Origin: Lampropedia cohaerens
GTDB lineage: Bacteria; Pseudomonadota; Gammaproteobacteria; Burkholderiales; Burkholderiaceae_C
Assembly (NCBI RefSeq): GCF_001005215.1
Contig: NZ_LBNQ01000019.1
Span: 1 to 64,000, forward strand
Reading direction: 5' to 3'
Length of the DNA stretch: 64,000 nt
In this document: one piece after another, positions 27,695 through 36,919 of the stretch
Layout of the letters: the number at the start of each line of letters is the position of its first letter
How positions within the stretch are numbered: position 1 is the stretch's first letter
The notes under the pieces: model-generated
Told to the model about the DNA's origin: nothing
Seen by the model: only the letters and a program-made list of their open reading frames with translations
Databases searched by the model: none
Position numbers and translations under genes: made by a program

Positions 27695-29722
27695 ATGCAA
27701 AGCCATTCCCATTCCCACAACGGATGCTGCGCAGCCGCGCCGCACGGACAGTCGCAGACCCGCACCGACAGCTCCGCAGCAACTGATACCACACACGGCC
27801 ACACACCGGCGCCTGCCGGTTGCGGCTGTGACCATGCCAGCGGACCGGGCTGGCCACGCCTGATCGCCGCGCTATTGCTGGCACTGGCGGCGGAGCTGGC
27901 GCACCTGCTGGGTGGCCAACAGCCCTGGCTGGAATATGGCGGCATGGCGCTGGCGGTCATTGCGATTGCCCTGGCAGGCCTGAACGTCTACCAAAGTGGC
28001 GTGCGCGCCCTGCTGCGCGGCCGACTGGGCATTGATACGTTGATGGCGGTGGCAGTGACTGGGGCAGCGCTGATCGACCAGTGGCCGGAAGCGGCCATGG
28101 TCATGGCCCTGTACGCCATTGCCGAACGCATCGAGCACGCCGCCAGCGAGCGCGCCCGCAATGCCATCGCCGCACTGATGCAGCTGGCTCCCGAGCAGGC
28201 CGAGGTGCGCCAGACCGACGGCACATGGCGCAGCGTGCCCGTTGCCAGCGTGGCGCCCGGCGCGCAGGTGCGGGTGCGCCCCGGAGGACGTGTGCCGTTT
28301 GACGGCACCGTGCTGGAAGGCAGCAGCGCGGTGGACCAGGCCAGCGTCACCGGTGAAAGCCTGCCGGTTGAAAAACAGGCCGGTGACAGTCTGTTTGCCG
28401 GCACCCTCAACACGACGGGCGAGCTGGTGATGCAGGTCACCGCGGCAGCCGGCAACACCACGCTGGACCGCATCATCGCTGCCGTCGAGCAGGCGCAGGC
28501 CACGCGCGCGCCCACGCAGCGCTTCATCGAACGTTTTGCCGCCATCTATACCCCCGGCGTGTTCGTGCTGGCACTGGGCGTGGCACTGCTGACGCCGCCG
28601 CTGCTGGGCTGGCCATGGCTGCAATCCGTTTATCAAGCGCTGGTGCTGCTGGTCATTGCCTGCCCATGCGCACTGGTGATCTCCGTGCCGGTCACCATCG
28701 TCAGCGGACTGACCGCGGCAGCGCGGCGCAACATCATCATCAAGGGCGGCAGCTACCTGGAAGATGCCCGCAAGCTGCGCACAATCGCCTTTGACAAGAC
28801 CGGTACCATCACCAGCGGCAAACCGACGCTGGTGCAATGGCAGGCATGGGCAGACGCCGATGCCGCCCACACGGCCCGTGTGGCGGCGGCGCTGAGCGAG
28901 CGCTCCGACCACCCCGTCTCGCAGGCCATTGCCCACGGCCTGGGGACCCCGGCCGACGCCCCCGCGATCACGGTCAGGCAGTTCGAGGCACTGGCTGGCC
29001 GCGGCGTCAAAGGCGTCGTCGAAGGCAAGGATCACGTGCTGGTCAACCACCGCACCATCGAAGAGCGTGGCCAGTGCAGCCCGGCGCTGGACGCCGCGCT
29101 GGCGCAGCACCAGCAGCAGGGGCAATCGGTCAGCGTGCTGGCCGATGCCGACGGCGTGCTGGGACTGTTCGCCGTGGCCGACACCCTCAAGCCCCAGGCA
29201 CGCCAGGCCATGCAGCGCCTGCAGGCAATGGGCATACGCACGCTGATGCTCAGTGGCGACAACCAGACCAGCGCCGAGGCCATTGCGGCCCAGGCCGGCA
29301 TCACCCAGGCGCGCGGCGAGCTGCTACCGCAGGACAAGCTGCAGGCCATCACCGCGCTGCGCCAGCAGCCGGGACTGGTCGGCATGGTCGGCGATGGCAT
29401 CAACGACGCACCGGCACTGGCCCAGGCCGACATCGGCTTTGCCATGGGAGGCGCGGGCACCGATGTGGCGCTGGAAGCCGCCGATGTGGTCATCATGAAC
29501 GACGACGTCAGCCGCGTGGCCGACACCATTGACCTGTCACGGCGCACGCATCGCGTGCTGATGCAGAACATCGCCTTCGCACTGGGCGTCAAGGCCGTAT
29601 TCTTCGCGCTGGCGCTGACCGGACAGGCCACCATGTGGATGGCCGTGTTTGCCGATGTGGGGGCCAGCCTGCTGGTGGTGGCCAACGGCATGCGTCTGCT
29701 GCGCTGGCGCGGAATGCGGTAG
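27695..29722 (+). CDS. Heavy-metal translocating P-type ATPase (CadA/ZntA group)
   Basis: This 675-residue inner-membrane P1B ATPase is predicted to export Cd(II), Zn(II) or Pb(II). The N-terminus lacks a standard HMA domain and instead has MQSHSHSHNGCC and CGCDH, a short His/Cys-rich metal region. The CPC motif of helix 6 is at 323-325, the phosphorylated Asp367 in DKTGTITSG, and the hinge GDGINDAPA near 566. The HP motif and a C-terminal helix pair are present. It is controlled by the adjacent CadR through an overlapping promoter. Confidence 0.92.
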   Translation: MQSHSHSHNGCCAAAPHGQSQTRTDSSAATDTTHGHTPAPAGCGCDHASGPGWPRLIAALLLALAAELAHLLGGQQPWLEYGGMALAVIAIALAGLNVYQSGVRALLRGRLGIDTLMAVAVTGAALIDQWPEAAMVMALYAIAERIEHAASERARNAIAALMQLAPEQAEVRQTDGTWRSVPVASVAPGAQVRVRPGGRVPFDGTVLEGSSAVDQASVTGESLPVEKQAGDSLFAGTLNTTGELVMQVTAAAGNTTLDRIIAAVEQAQATRAPTQRFIERFAAIYTPGVFVLALGVALLTPPLLGWPWLQSVYQALVLLVIACPCALVISVPVTIVSGLTAAARRNIIIKGGSYLEDARKLRTIAFDKTGTITSGKPTLVQWQAWADADAAHTARVAAALSERSDHPVSQAIAHGLGTPADAPAITVRQFEALAGRGVKGVVEGKDHVLVNHRTIEERGQCSPALDAALAQHQQQGQSVSVLADADGVLGLFAVADTLKPQARQAMQRLQAMGIRTLMLSGDNQTSAEAIAAQAGITQARGELLPQDKLQAITALRQQPGLVGMVGDGINDAPALAQADIGFAMGGAGTDVALEAADVVIMNDDVSRVADTIDLSRRTHRVLMQNIAFALGVKAVFFALALTGQATMWMAVFADVGASLLVVANGMRLLRWRGMR

Positions 29723-29812
29723 GCGCGGCGCTGGCCATCGCGGCGCCGCAGCCCCGGCCCGCGCCCACAGCGTCTGCTTTATAAACAAGACCTTCCGTCC
29801 TCGCACCCATCC

Positions 29813-30481
29813 ATGCCCATCGCACGTCTGCCTCACTCGCGCTGCGAGCAGCGCTACCTGTACCTCATTGCTGCCTGGGCCTCCTTTGCCACCATGGCCG
29901 TCGAGGTGCTGTTCGCCCGCATCGTCGCCTCCTACTTCGGCACCGGCATTGCCGTGTGGGGCAGCATCATCACCGTGCTACTGGTTGCCATGGCCGCCGG
30001 CTACCTGTTTGGCGGCAGGCTTACCGCAAAGCCGGCGCGCGGCACCACGCTGCTGTACGGCCTTGTTTTCACGCTGGCACTGGCCATGCTGCCGCTCTTT
30101 ACGATTGCGCAGCCGATGCTGGAGGCCATCGCCGACCAGGTTCCGGATCCGCGCTACGGCAGCCTGCTGGCGGCGATGACGCTGCTGGGCAGCATCGGCT
30201 TTCTCGCAGGCACGATCACGCCCTACGCCACGCATCTGCTGGTGACCACGGTCGCCGAAGCCGGCCTGCGCGTTGGCCAGCTCAGTGCCGCGACCACGCT
30301 CGGCTCGGCAGCCGGCACGATCGTGCCGTCCTACTACCTGGTACTCTGGCTGGAGATCGACACCATCCTGATGGGGCTGACCGCCATCACGGCCGCAAGC
30401 GCCGTGGCGGGCGCCGTTGCCTTCACGCTGCGACAGCGCGGCGCACAACAGAGCGCGGCGCCCGCCGCTTCTCGACCATGA
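29813..30481 (+). CDS. Membrane half of a split spermidine-synthase-like system
   Basis: This is a 222-residue protein with about six hydrophobic helices (residues 15-35, 45-65, 75-100, 115-140, 150-170, 178-205). It resembles the N-terminal membrane domain of fused spermidine synthase-like proteins, with MAVEVLFARIVASYFG and AGTIVPSYYLVLWLE. Its stop overlaps the start of the next gene by ATGA, so the two halves are translationally coupled. The transported or modified substrate is unknown. Confidence 0.75.
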   Translation: MPIARLPHSRCEQRYLYLIAAWASFATMAVEVLFARIVASYFGTGIAVWGSIITVLLVAMAAGYLFGGRLTAKPARGTTLLYGLVFTLALAMLPLFTIAQPMLEAIADQVPDPRYGSLLAAMTLLGSIGFLAGTITPYATHLLVTTVAEAGLRVGQLSAATTLGSAAGTIVPSYYLVLWLEIDTILMGLTAITAASAVAGAVAFTLRQRGAQQSAAPAASRP

Positions 30482-31374
30482 CGCGCTGGCTGCCAACCTG
30501 CATCATCGTGCCTGGCATGCTGGCGCTGACGGCGACAGGCGGCGCGGCCCAGCCCGCCACACTGGAAGCGCAGCTTGCGCGCGAGCGCGTGGACACACTG
30601 CTGCATACTGCACATGGCCAGCATGTGGACGTGATGGTGACGCAAGGCAAACACTTTCGCTGCATGAGCTTTGACCGGCGCAACTACTTCCAGAGCTGCA
30701 TGCACAAGGCGCAGCCGCAGGTACTGGTCCTTGAATACACCCGTGGGCTGGTTGCCGGGCTGCGGTTTCTGGACCGGGCGCCGCAGAACATGCTGCTGGT
30801 CGGCCTGGGTGGCGGCTCCATCCCCAAGGCAGTGCTGCAGCACTTTCCGCAGGCGCGGCTGGATGTGGTCGAAATCGACCCCGTCGTCGTGCAAACCGCC
30901 AGGGACTGGTTCGGGCTGCAGTCCAGCGACCGGCTGCACATCGCCACGGTGGACGCGCGCGTTTTCGTGCGGCAGGCGCTCAACCGCGACCAGCGCTATG
31001 ACCTCATCATGCTCGACGCTTTCGACAACGAATACGTACCCGAGCATCTGCTGACCGTGGAATTTCTGCAGCAAGTCAGCCGGCTGCTGACACGGGATGG
31101 CATCGTCGCCGCCAACACCTTCTCACGGGGCAGATTGCGGGCGCATGAGGAAGCCACCTGGCAAGCGGTGTTTCCGCACCTGCTGCGCAGCCGTCGCTAT
31201 GACAACGACATCCTCTACGCCGCACACGTGCCCATGCAAGCCAGAGTGGAGGATCGCCTGCTCGACCAGGTCACAGGACCATGGCCGCAGCTCGCCGTCG
31301 TGACTCCTAGCCCAGCAAGGCCGCTGACGGACCAGTGGTCGCCAACGAACCTCCTGCGCGATCGACACGACTGA
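30478..31374 (+). CDS. Spermidine-synthase-like methyltransferase-fold protein
   Basis: This 298-residue protein begins with a hydrophobic segment MTRWLPTCIIVPGMLALTAT...A that may be a signal, then a Rossmann domain: NMLLVGLGGGSIPKAV (SAM-type loop), DVVEIDPVV, and DLIMLDAFDNEYVP in the position of the aminopropyltransferase catalytic Asp. Whether it makes polyamines is doubtful, because an exported catalytic domain would lack decarboxylated SAM. It is coupled to the preceding membrane gene and converges with anmK 22 bases away. Confidence 0.78.
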   Translation: MTRWLPTCIIVPGMLALTATGGAAQPATLEAQLARERVDTLLHTAHGQHVDVMVTQGKHFRCMSFDRRNYFQSCMHKAQPQVLVLEYTRGLVAGLRFLDRAPQNMLLVGLGGGSIPKAVLQHFPQARLDVVEIDPVVVQTARDWFGLQSSDRLHIATVDARVFVRQALNRDQRYDLIMLDAFDNEYVPEHLLTVEFLQQVSRLLTRDGIVAANTFSRGRLRAHEEATWQAVFPHLLRSRRYDNDILYAAHVPMQARVEDRLLDQVTGPWPQLAVVTPSPARPLTDQWSPTNLLRDRHD

Positions 31375-31396
31375 CCGCAGGCGTTCCACGCCCCGA

Positions 31397-32563
31397 TCAG
31401 GCAGGATAGATGGCGCCCAGCACGCGGGGCCCCCTGGCCTGCGTCACGGCCGGCAAGTTGCCCGGCAGCCCCAGCACGCACTGGCGTGCCAACCACGCAA
31501 AGGCACAGGCTTCGACCTGCTCGGGCGGCACGCCCCATTCGGCGGTGGTCACCACGCTCACCTGCGGCCCCACATGGACACGCAGACGCTCCAGCAGGTA
31601 GTGGTTATAGGCGCCGCCGCCGCAAACTCCGATCACACGCTGGCCCCGCGCGTAGCGCGAAAATGCCTGCGCACAGCTGACGGCAGTCAGCTCCGCCAGC
31701 GTCGCCTGCATATCCACAGGTTCGGCGGCAGGAAACGCCTGCAGATGCTGCTGCAGCCAATCCAGGTTGAACCGATCCAGCCCCGTGCTCTTGGGTGCAG
31801 GTTGCGCAAAAAACGGATCGCGCAACAACGCTGCCAGTAGCTGCGGCAGCACTCGGCCCTGCGCAGCCCACCGGCCATCCGCATCATAGGGCTGGCCGGT
31901 ATGGCGCCTGCACCAGCCATCCATCAGAGTGTTGGCAGGTCCACAGTCGAAGCCCAGCACGGCACCATCGGCAGCCATCAGGCTGAAATTGGCAATCCCC
32001 CCCAGATTGAGGATCGCCACGCCCTCCCCCGCGCGGGAAAACACCGCCCGGTGAAAGCCCGAAGCCAGCGGCGCGCCCTGCCCGCCAGCAGCCATGTCGC
32101 GGCGGCGAAAGTCCGCCACCACGGCAATGCCCGTCTGTTCGGCCAACCAGGCCGGGTTGTTGAGCTGGATGGTGTAGCGCTGGGCCTGCGCACCCTGCGG
32201 CTGGTGGCGCACGGTCTGCCCGTGCGCGCCGATGGCCACCACCTCGCTGGCTGGCAGCCGCGCCCGCGCCAGCAACATTTGCGTGGCCTCGGCATAGACC
32301 TGCGCCAGCGCAACTTCCGCCAGCGCCGCCTGATGCAGCTCATCCGGCCCCGGGGCATTCAGGCGACGAAACGTTTCCACCAGCGCCGGCGCGAAAGGCA
32401 GGTGCACATGCGCGCCGGTAGCCACCTGCTGCGCCGCCCCGCCAGAGGCAAAACGCGCCAGCACCGCGTCCACGCCGTCAAGCGAGGTACCGGACATCAA
32501 CCCGACATACCAGCCTGTCTCCAACTGTGCCTGACCGGCCGTGTAGTGGACAAAATTGCGCAT
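31397..32563 (-). CDS. anmK: Anhydro-N-acetylmuramic acid kinase
   Basis: This 388-residue cytoplasmic enzyme phosphorylates and opens anhydro-MurNAc during cell-wall recycling, giving MurNAc-6-phosphate. The chosen ATG (MRNFVHYTAG) has a GAGG site; six more codons upstream lack one. The nucleotide motif GLMSGTSLDGVDAV is near residues 22-35, and the sugar kinase segments VADFRRRDMAAGGQGAPL and LNLGGIANFSL follow. The divergent gene is an ABC-F ATPase. In this family the product feeds MurQ, not seen here. Confidence 0.95.
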   Translation of the reverse strand: MRNFVHYTAGQAQLETGWYVGLMSGTSLDGVDAVLARFASGGAAQQVATGAHVHLPFAPALVETFRRLNAPGPDELHQAALAEVALAQVYAEATQMLLARARLPASEVVAIGAHGQTVRHQPQGAQAQRYTIQLNNPAWLAEQTGIAVVADFRRRDMAAGGQGAPLASGFHRAVFSRAGEGVAILNLGGIANFSLMAADGAVLGFDCGPANTLMDGWCRRHTGQPYDADGRWAAQGRVLPQLLAALLRDPFFAQPAPKSTGLDRFNLDWLQQHLQAFPAAEPVDMQATLAELTAVSCAQAFSRYARGQRVIGVCGGGAYNHYLLERLRVHVGPQVSVVTTAEWGVPPEQVEACAFAWLARQCVLGLPGNLPAVTQARGPRVLGAIYPA

Positions 32564-32597
32564 GAAAGAGAGCCTCAGCAATACAAGGCGCCATCTT

Positions 32598-32617
32598 AGA
32601 ACCTGTTCAAAGCCTTT
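32598..32617. repeat. Solo repeat end (family of copies A/B)
   Basis: AGAACCTGTTCAAAGCCTTT followed by TCATGCGCCGCAC resembles the left end of copy A. It lies in the anmK / ABC-F divergent spacer without a facing end. Confidence 0.45.
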
Positions 32618-32702
32618 TCATGCGCCGCACCTCCCAACGAAAGCGCGGCGCGCTGTGTTGTGGCCCAGCGGCGGCGGCTGCCGTGCCGCGATAATCGTGC
32701 CC

Positions 32703-34685
32703 ATGATCACTCTGAACCAAGTGGTGCTGCGACGCGGCACCAAAGTCCTGCTCGACAAGGCCAGCTTCACGCTGCAGCCCGGCGAGCATGCCGCGCTGGT
32801 GGGCCGCAACGGCGCCGGCAAATCCACCCTGTTTGCGCTCATGAACGGCACGCTGCACGAGGATGCCGGCGAATTCAGCATGCCCGCACACTGGCGCCTG
32901 GCACAAGTGGCGCAGAACATGCCCGATAGCGACGACAGTGCAACCGAGTTCGTGCTCGCGGGTGACAGCCACCTGCTGCAGCTGCAGCACCAGCTGGCGC
33001 AGGCCGAAGCCGATGGCGACGGCATTGCCATGGGGCGCCTCCATGCCGAGCTGGCCGATGCAGGCGCCTACGACGCCCGGGCACGCGCGCAGGCCCTGAT
33101 TCTCGGTCTGGGCTTTCAGCCCGAGCAGCTGGATCGCCCCGTCAACAGCTTCTCCGGTGGCTGGCGCATGCGGCTGCAGCTGGCGCGTGCGCTGATGGCG
33201 CCCAGCGATCTGCTGCTGCTGGATGAGCCTACCAACCACCTGGACCTGGATGCGCTGATCTGGCTGGAAAGCTGGCTGACGCGCTACCCCGGCACACTGC
33301 TGGTCATCAGCCACGACCGGGAGTTTCTCGACGCCACCACGCAGGTCACGTTGCATCTGGAGCACCAGACCATCACCCGCTACGGCGGCAACTACAGCTT
33401 CTTCGAAGAGCAGCGCGCCCTCAAGCTCGAGCAGCAACAGGCGGCATTTGCCAGACAGCAGGACAAGATTGCGCATCTGCAAAGTTTCATTGACCGCTTC
33501 AAAGCCAAGGCCACCAAGGCGCGGCAGGCGCAAAGCCGCGTCAAGGCCCTTGAGCGCATGGAACGCATCGCCCCGGTGCTGGCCGAGGCCGACTTCAGCT
33601 TCTCCTTCAAGGAACCGCTGGTACTGCCCAACCCGATGCTGGCCGTCAAGAATGCCCGCATGGGCTATCCGGGCCAGGACGGCAGCGCTGCCACGACCAT
33701 CCTGCAGGACGTCAACCTCTCGGTGCGCGCGGGTGAGCGCATCGGCATCCTCGGCGCCAACGGCCAGGGCAAGTCCACGCTGATCAAGTCCATCGTCGGC
33801 GATTTGCCGCTGATCTCCGGCGAGATCACGTTGGGCAAGGGGTTGGCCATCGGCTACTTCGCCCAGCAGGAGCTGGACGTGCTGCACGAGGGCAGCAACC
33901 CGCTGGAGCACTTCGTGCGACTGGCGCGCAGCTATGGCGCCAATCCGCCCAACCCCGCGCGCGAGCAGGATCTGCGCAACTTCCTGGGCAGCTTCAACTT
34001 CAGCGGTGACATGGTGGCGCAGCCCGTTGGCACCATGAGTGGCGGCGAAAAGGCCCGCCTAGTGCTGGCCATGCTGGTCTGGCAGCGCCCGGGGCTGCTA
34101 CTGCTGGACGAGCCGACCAACCACTTGGATCTGGCCACCCGCGAGGCGCTGGGCATGGCACTCAACAGCTTCGAGGGCACGCTGATGCTGGTCAGCCATG
34201 ACCGTGCCCTGCTGCGCGCCGTGTGCGACCAGTTCTGGCTCGTCAGCGGCGGCAAGGTGACCGACTTCGACGGCGACCTGGAAGACTACCAGCAGCACGT
34301 ACTGCAGCAGCAGCGTGAACTGCGCAGCCGCACTGCCCAGGCCGACAAGGCCCGCAGCAGCGCCGTGGCCCCGGCCGCCCAGGCGCCGGCGCCCGCTGCA
34401 CCCAGCAACCGGGAGCAGCGCCGCCTCGAAGCCGAGAAGCGCCAGGCACTGGCGGCACGCACACAGCCGCTGAAAAAGCAGATCAAGGCGCTCGAACAGA
34501 ACCTGGCGCGCTGGCAGAAAGAGAAGGCTGCCGTGGAAGCGGCGCTTGGCGCAGACAGTACGCCCGAGCAATGGGCCAGTGGCGGCAAAAAGATCAAGCA
34601 GCTGCAGGAATCCATCGACGCCGCCGAAGAGCAGTGGCTGGCACTGTCCGAGCAGTTGCAGGCGCTGGAGCAGTCGGTGGCCTGA
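32703..34685 (+). CDS. ABC-F family ATPase (YheS/Uup-like)
   Basis: This is a 660-residue soluble protein with two ABC domains and no membrane part. Domain 1 has GRNGAGKST near residue 37 and FSGGWRMRLQLARAL near 150; domain 2 has GANGQGKST near 353 and MSGGEKARLVLAML near 445. Both Walker B segments end LLLDEPTNHLDL. A charged linker joins them, and a coiled-coil tail (about 560-660) follows an Ala/Pro-rich stretch. ABC-F proteins act on ribosomes; YheS-type members are implicated in stalled translation. The start giving MITLNQVVLRRG fits the family. Confidence 0.93.
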   Translation: MITLNQVVLRRGTKVLLDKASFTLQPGEHAALVGRNGAGKSTLFALMNGTLHEDAGEFSMPAHWRLAQVAQNMPDSDDSATEFVLAGDSHLLQLQHQLAQAEADGDGIAMGRLHAELADAGAYDARARAQALILGLGFQPEQLDRPVNSFSGGWRMRLQLARALMAPSDLLLLDEPTNHLDLDALIWLESWLTRYPGTLLVISHDREFLDATTQVTLHLEHQTITRYGGNYSFFEEQRALKLEQQQAAFARQQDKIAHLQSFIDRFKAKATKARQAQSRVKALERMERIAPVLAEADFSFSFKEPLVLPNPMLAVKNARMGYPGQDGSAATTILQDVNLSVRAGERIGILGANGQGKSTLIKSIVGDLPLISGEITLGKGLAIGYFAQQELDVLHEGSNPLEHFVRLARSYGANPPNPAREQDLRNFLGSFNFSGDMVAQPVGTMSGGEKARLVLAMLVWQRPGLLLLDEPTNHLDLATREALGMALNSFEGTLMLVSHDRALLRAVCDQFWLVSGGKVTDFDGDLEDYQQHVLQQQRELRSRTAQADKARSSAVAPAAQAPAPAAPSNREQRRLEAEKRQALAARTQPLKKQIKALEQNLARWQKEKAAVEAALGADSTPEQWASGGKKIKQLQESIDAAEEQWLALSEQLQALEQSVA

Positions 34686-34833
34686 TCAGGATCGCGGCAC
34701 AGTCGCCAGGCTGCGCCCTGTCCATCGGAAGGCGGGCCGCGCGCCAGCGCACGGTCTCGAGCAGCCCTGCGCCTTCTGCCGGCAGCAGCGACACATGCCA
34801 GCAGCACGGATGCCGCCCGACGCCTGCGCACGA

Positions 34834-35634
34834 CTACCCGTACGCGTGCAGGTAGAACCGGTCGCTGCGGTCCAGATAGTCCTCGGCATGCACGACCACC
34901 TGCTCGGCATCGAGCAGCACCACGCCGTACTGTGGCGGTTCATGACTGCCCAGAATGTCGTTGCTGCCATCATCTCCCAGCACCAGGGCGACCTGGTGAT
35001 TGGTGCCGCGCAGGATGGAAAACGGCATGCCGCGCACCGAGCCGAAGATGGGCCGATGGATGTGGCCCATGAAGATGTGGCGGATGCGCGCCTCATGGCC
35101 GGCGATGGCGGCCAGAAAGTGCCGCGGCTCACGCAGCGCCAGCGCATCCATGCTCGCGATGCCCACCGGAAAGAACGGGTGGTGCATGAAGAGCACCACC
35201 GGGCGATCGGCCGCCTGCAACTGCTCGCGCAGCCAGCACGCGCGCGTCTCGCAGAAGGCGCCCCAATGCTCGCCCGGATCCTGGGTGTCCAGAAACAGCG
35301 CGAGGTACTCGCCCAAAGGCCTGGCATACTGCACGAAGCCCTCGGGCATGCGCGGTGCCTCGGGAAAAAAGCGCCGATAGTTCTCGCGCCCGTCGTGGTT
35401 GCCCAGGATGGTATGGACCGGCATGGGCAGCGGCTCGAGGCACTCGCGCAGGGCCGCGTAGGCGCCCGGCTGGCCGAGGTGGGTCAGGTCACCCGTGATG
35501 ACGAGCGCCTCGGCATCGGCGTGATGCTCGCAGATGTGCGCGACGGCCTGTTCGAGCCGCGTGCGTGGATTTGTACCGAACAAGTCGCCGCCGTGTTCGA
35601 CCAGATGCGTGTCGGTCAGATGAATGAACTTCAT
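34834..35634 (-). CDS. GpdQ-like binuclear metallophosphodiesterase
   Basis: This 266-residue calcineurin-like enzyme is related to Enterobacter glycerophosphodiesterase GpdQ. Metal ligands are visible as Asp8 and His10 (LTDTH), Asp49 (TGDL), Asn79-His80 (GNHD), His151/152 (MHHPFFPVG, matching GpdQ MHHPPLPLG) and His191/His193 (GHIH). It is the last gene of an operon with a Ugp-like importer, 11 bases after the binding protein gene, so it should hydrolyse the imported phosphodiester. After its TAG stop the same frame continues with coding-like sequence to about 34690. Confidence 0.85.
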   Translation of the reverse strand: MKFIHLTDTHLVEHGGDLFGTNPRTRLEQAVAHICEHHADAEALVITGDLTHLGQPGAYAALRECLEPLPMPVHTILGNHDGRENYRRFFPEAPRMPEGFVQYARPLGEYLALFLDTQDPGEHWGAFCETRACWLREQLQAADRPVVLFMHHPFFPVGIASMDALALREPRHFLAAIAGHEARIRHIFMGHIHRPIFGSVRGMPFSILRGTNHQVALVLGDDGSNDILGSHEPPQYGVVLLDAEQVVVHAEDYLDRSDRFYLHAYG

Positions 35635-35645
35635 TGGATTCTCGC

Positions 35646-36905
35646 TTACTTGAGCAATGCCTGGACGTCGCGGGTCATGGCCTCGAGCGCCTGCTGCGGC
35701 TGCACCGACTTGTCGAAGACAGTCTGCAGGTGATTGTGGATGACGTCGGTGATCTTCAGGCCGTTCTCGCCGGGAAACGCATACCAGCCGGTCAACCACG
35801 GGATCTGTCGCACGGCGGTGTACTGGTTGGGGTTGGCCTCGTAGAAGCCCTTGAGCCCTTGCGGATCGTCGATCGGCAAGGTGTTGGCCGGGAAGTACCC
35901 GGTCGCCTTGGTCATGATGGTGGCGCCCTCGGGGCCGGTGGCGAACTTGATGTACTCCCAGGCTGCCTTCTGGCGCTCCGGGTCTTTGGCGAACATCATG
36001 GCCACGTTGCCGCCGGCGGGCACGCGGCCGTCCTCGGCGTAGATGGGGAAGAGCCCCGTGCCCAGGCGGAAGCGATCGCCGATCTGCTTCTGGATGGCGG
36101 CCAGGCGCGAGGTCGAGGTCGAGAGCACCGCAAGCTTGCCGCTCACGAACAACTGGGCGGCATCGCTGTAGCTTAGGTTCTGCATGGTGCCGTTCTCGAC
36201 CATGCGGCCCATCTGCTGGATCGACTCGCGGCCTTCGGCGCCATCAAAGGCAACCTTGCGCTCCTCGGCATCGAGCATCGCACCACCCTTGGAGAACACC
36301 ATGGCCTGCCACAGCCAGTTGCCGGTGATCTCCCAGTCGTAATGCAGCCCGTTGGTGCCGGGGTTAGCCTGGCGCGAGCGCTCGGCCAGCGCAATGATGT
36401 CGTCCCAGGTCGTGGGCAGCGCCTCGGCGTTGCCACCCGCCTTCTCGATCAAGTCCAGGTTGTAGTAGACGATGGGGGTGGACAGCGAAAAGCCGATGCC
36501 CACCTGTTTGCCGTTGACCTGGCCAAGCGACATCAGCGATTCGCTGTAGCCTTGCTTGTCCCAATCTTTCTCGGCGGCGATGAAGGGCGCCAGATCGACA
36601 GCGATGCCGCGATCAACGAACAGCCGCTGGCGATTGAGCCCCTGGTAGGAGACGTCGGCGAGCTGGCCGGTGACCGCATGGCGCAGCGCCTGCTGGGCAG
36701 CCGCCTCATATTCATTGGTGGGCGCACGGAACTTGACCGTGTAATCGGGAAACTTCTCCGTGAACTTGCGCGCAATCTCCTCGTGCACGGGATTGAACAG
36801 ATCCGGATACGGGTAGTCGACGACGAGTTCGATCTGGGCGGCCTGCAGGCTGCCGCCGATCAGCGCGAGACTGGCGGCCAGGCCGCGAAGGACGAGACGA
36901 TGCAT
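35646..36905 (-). CDS. ABC transporter sugar/glycerol-phosphate binding protein (UgpB-like)
   Basis: This is a 419-residue periplasmic binding protein of the large extracellular family 1. The ATG giving MHRLVLRGLAASLALIG has an AAAGGAA site and starts a signal peptide ending ...LQAA. PYPDLFNPVHEEIARKFTEKFPDY and FSLSTPIVYYNLDLIEKAG resemble UgpB, which binds glycerol-3-phosphate and glycerophosphodiesters. Two permeases and an ATPase lie directly upstream in the operon. The coupled GpdQ-like enzyme supports a phosphodiester ligand. Confidence 0.85.
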   Translation of the reverse strand: MHRLVLRGLAASLALIGGSLQAAQIELVVDYPYPDLFNPVHEEIARKFTEKFPDYTVKFRAPTNEYEAAAQQALRHAVTGQLADVSYQGLNRQRLFVDRGIAVDLAPFIAAEKDWDKQGYSESLMSLGQVNGKQVGIGFSLSTPIVYYNLDLIEKAGGNAEALPTTWDDIIALAERSRQANPGTNGLHYDWEITGNWLWQAMVFSKGGAMLDAEERKVAFDGAEGRESIQQMGRMVENGTMQNLSYSDAAQLFVSGKLAVLSTSTSRLAAIQKQIGDRFRLGTGLFPIYAEDGRVPAGGNVAMMFAKDPERQKAAWEYIKFATGPEGATIMTKATGYFPANTLPIDDPQGLKGFYEANPNQYTAVRQIPWLTGWYAFPGENGLKITDVIHNHLQTVFDKSVQPQQALEAMTRDVQALLK

Positions 36906-36919
36906 GAAGATATTTCCTT

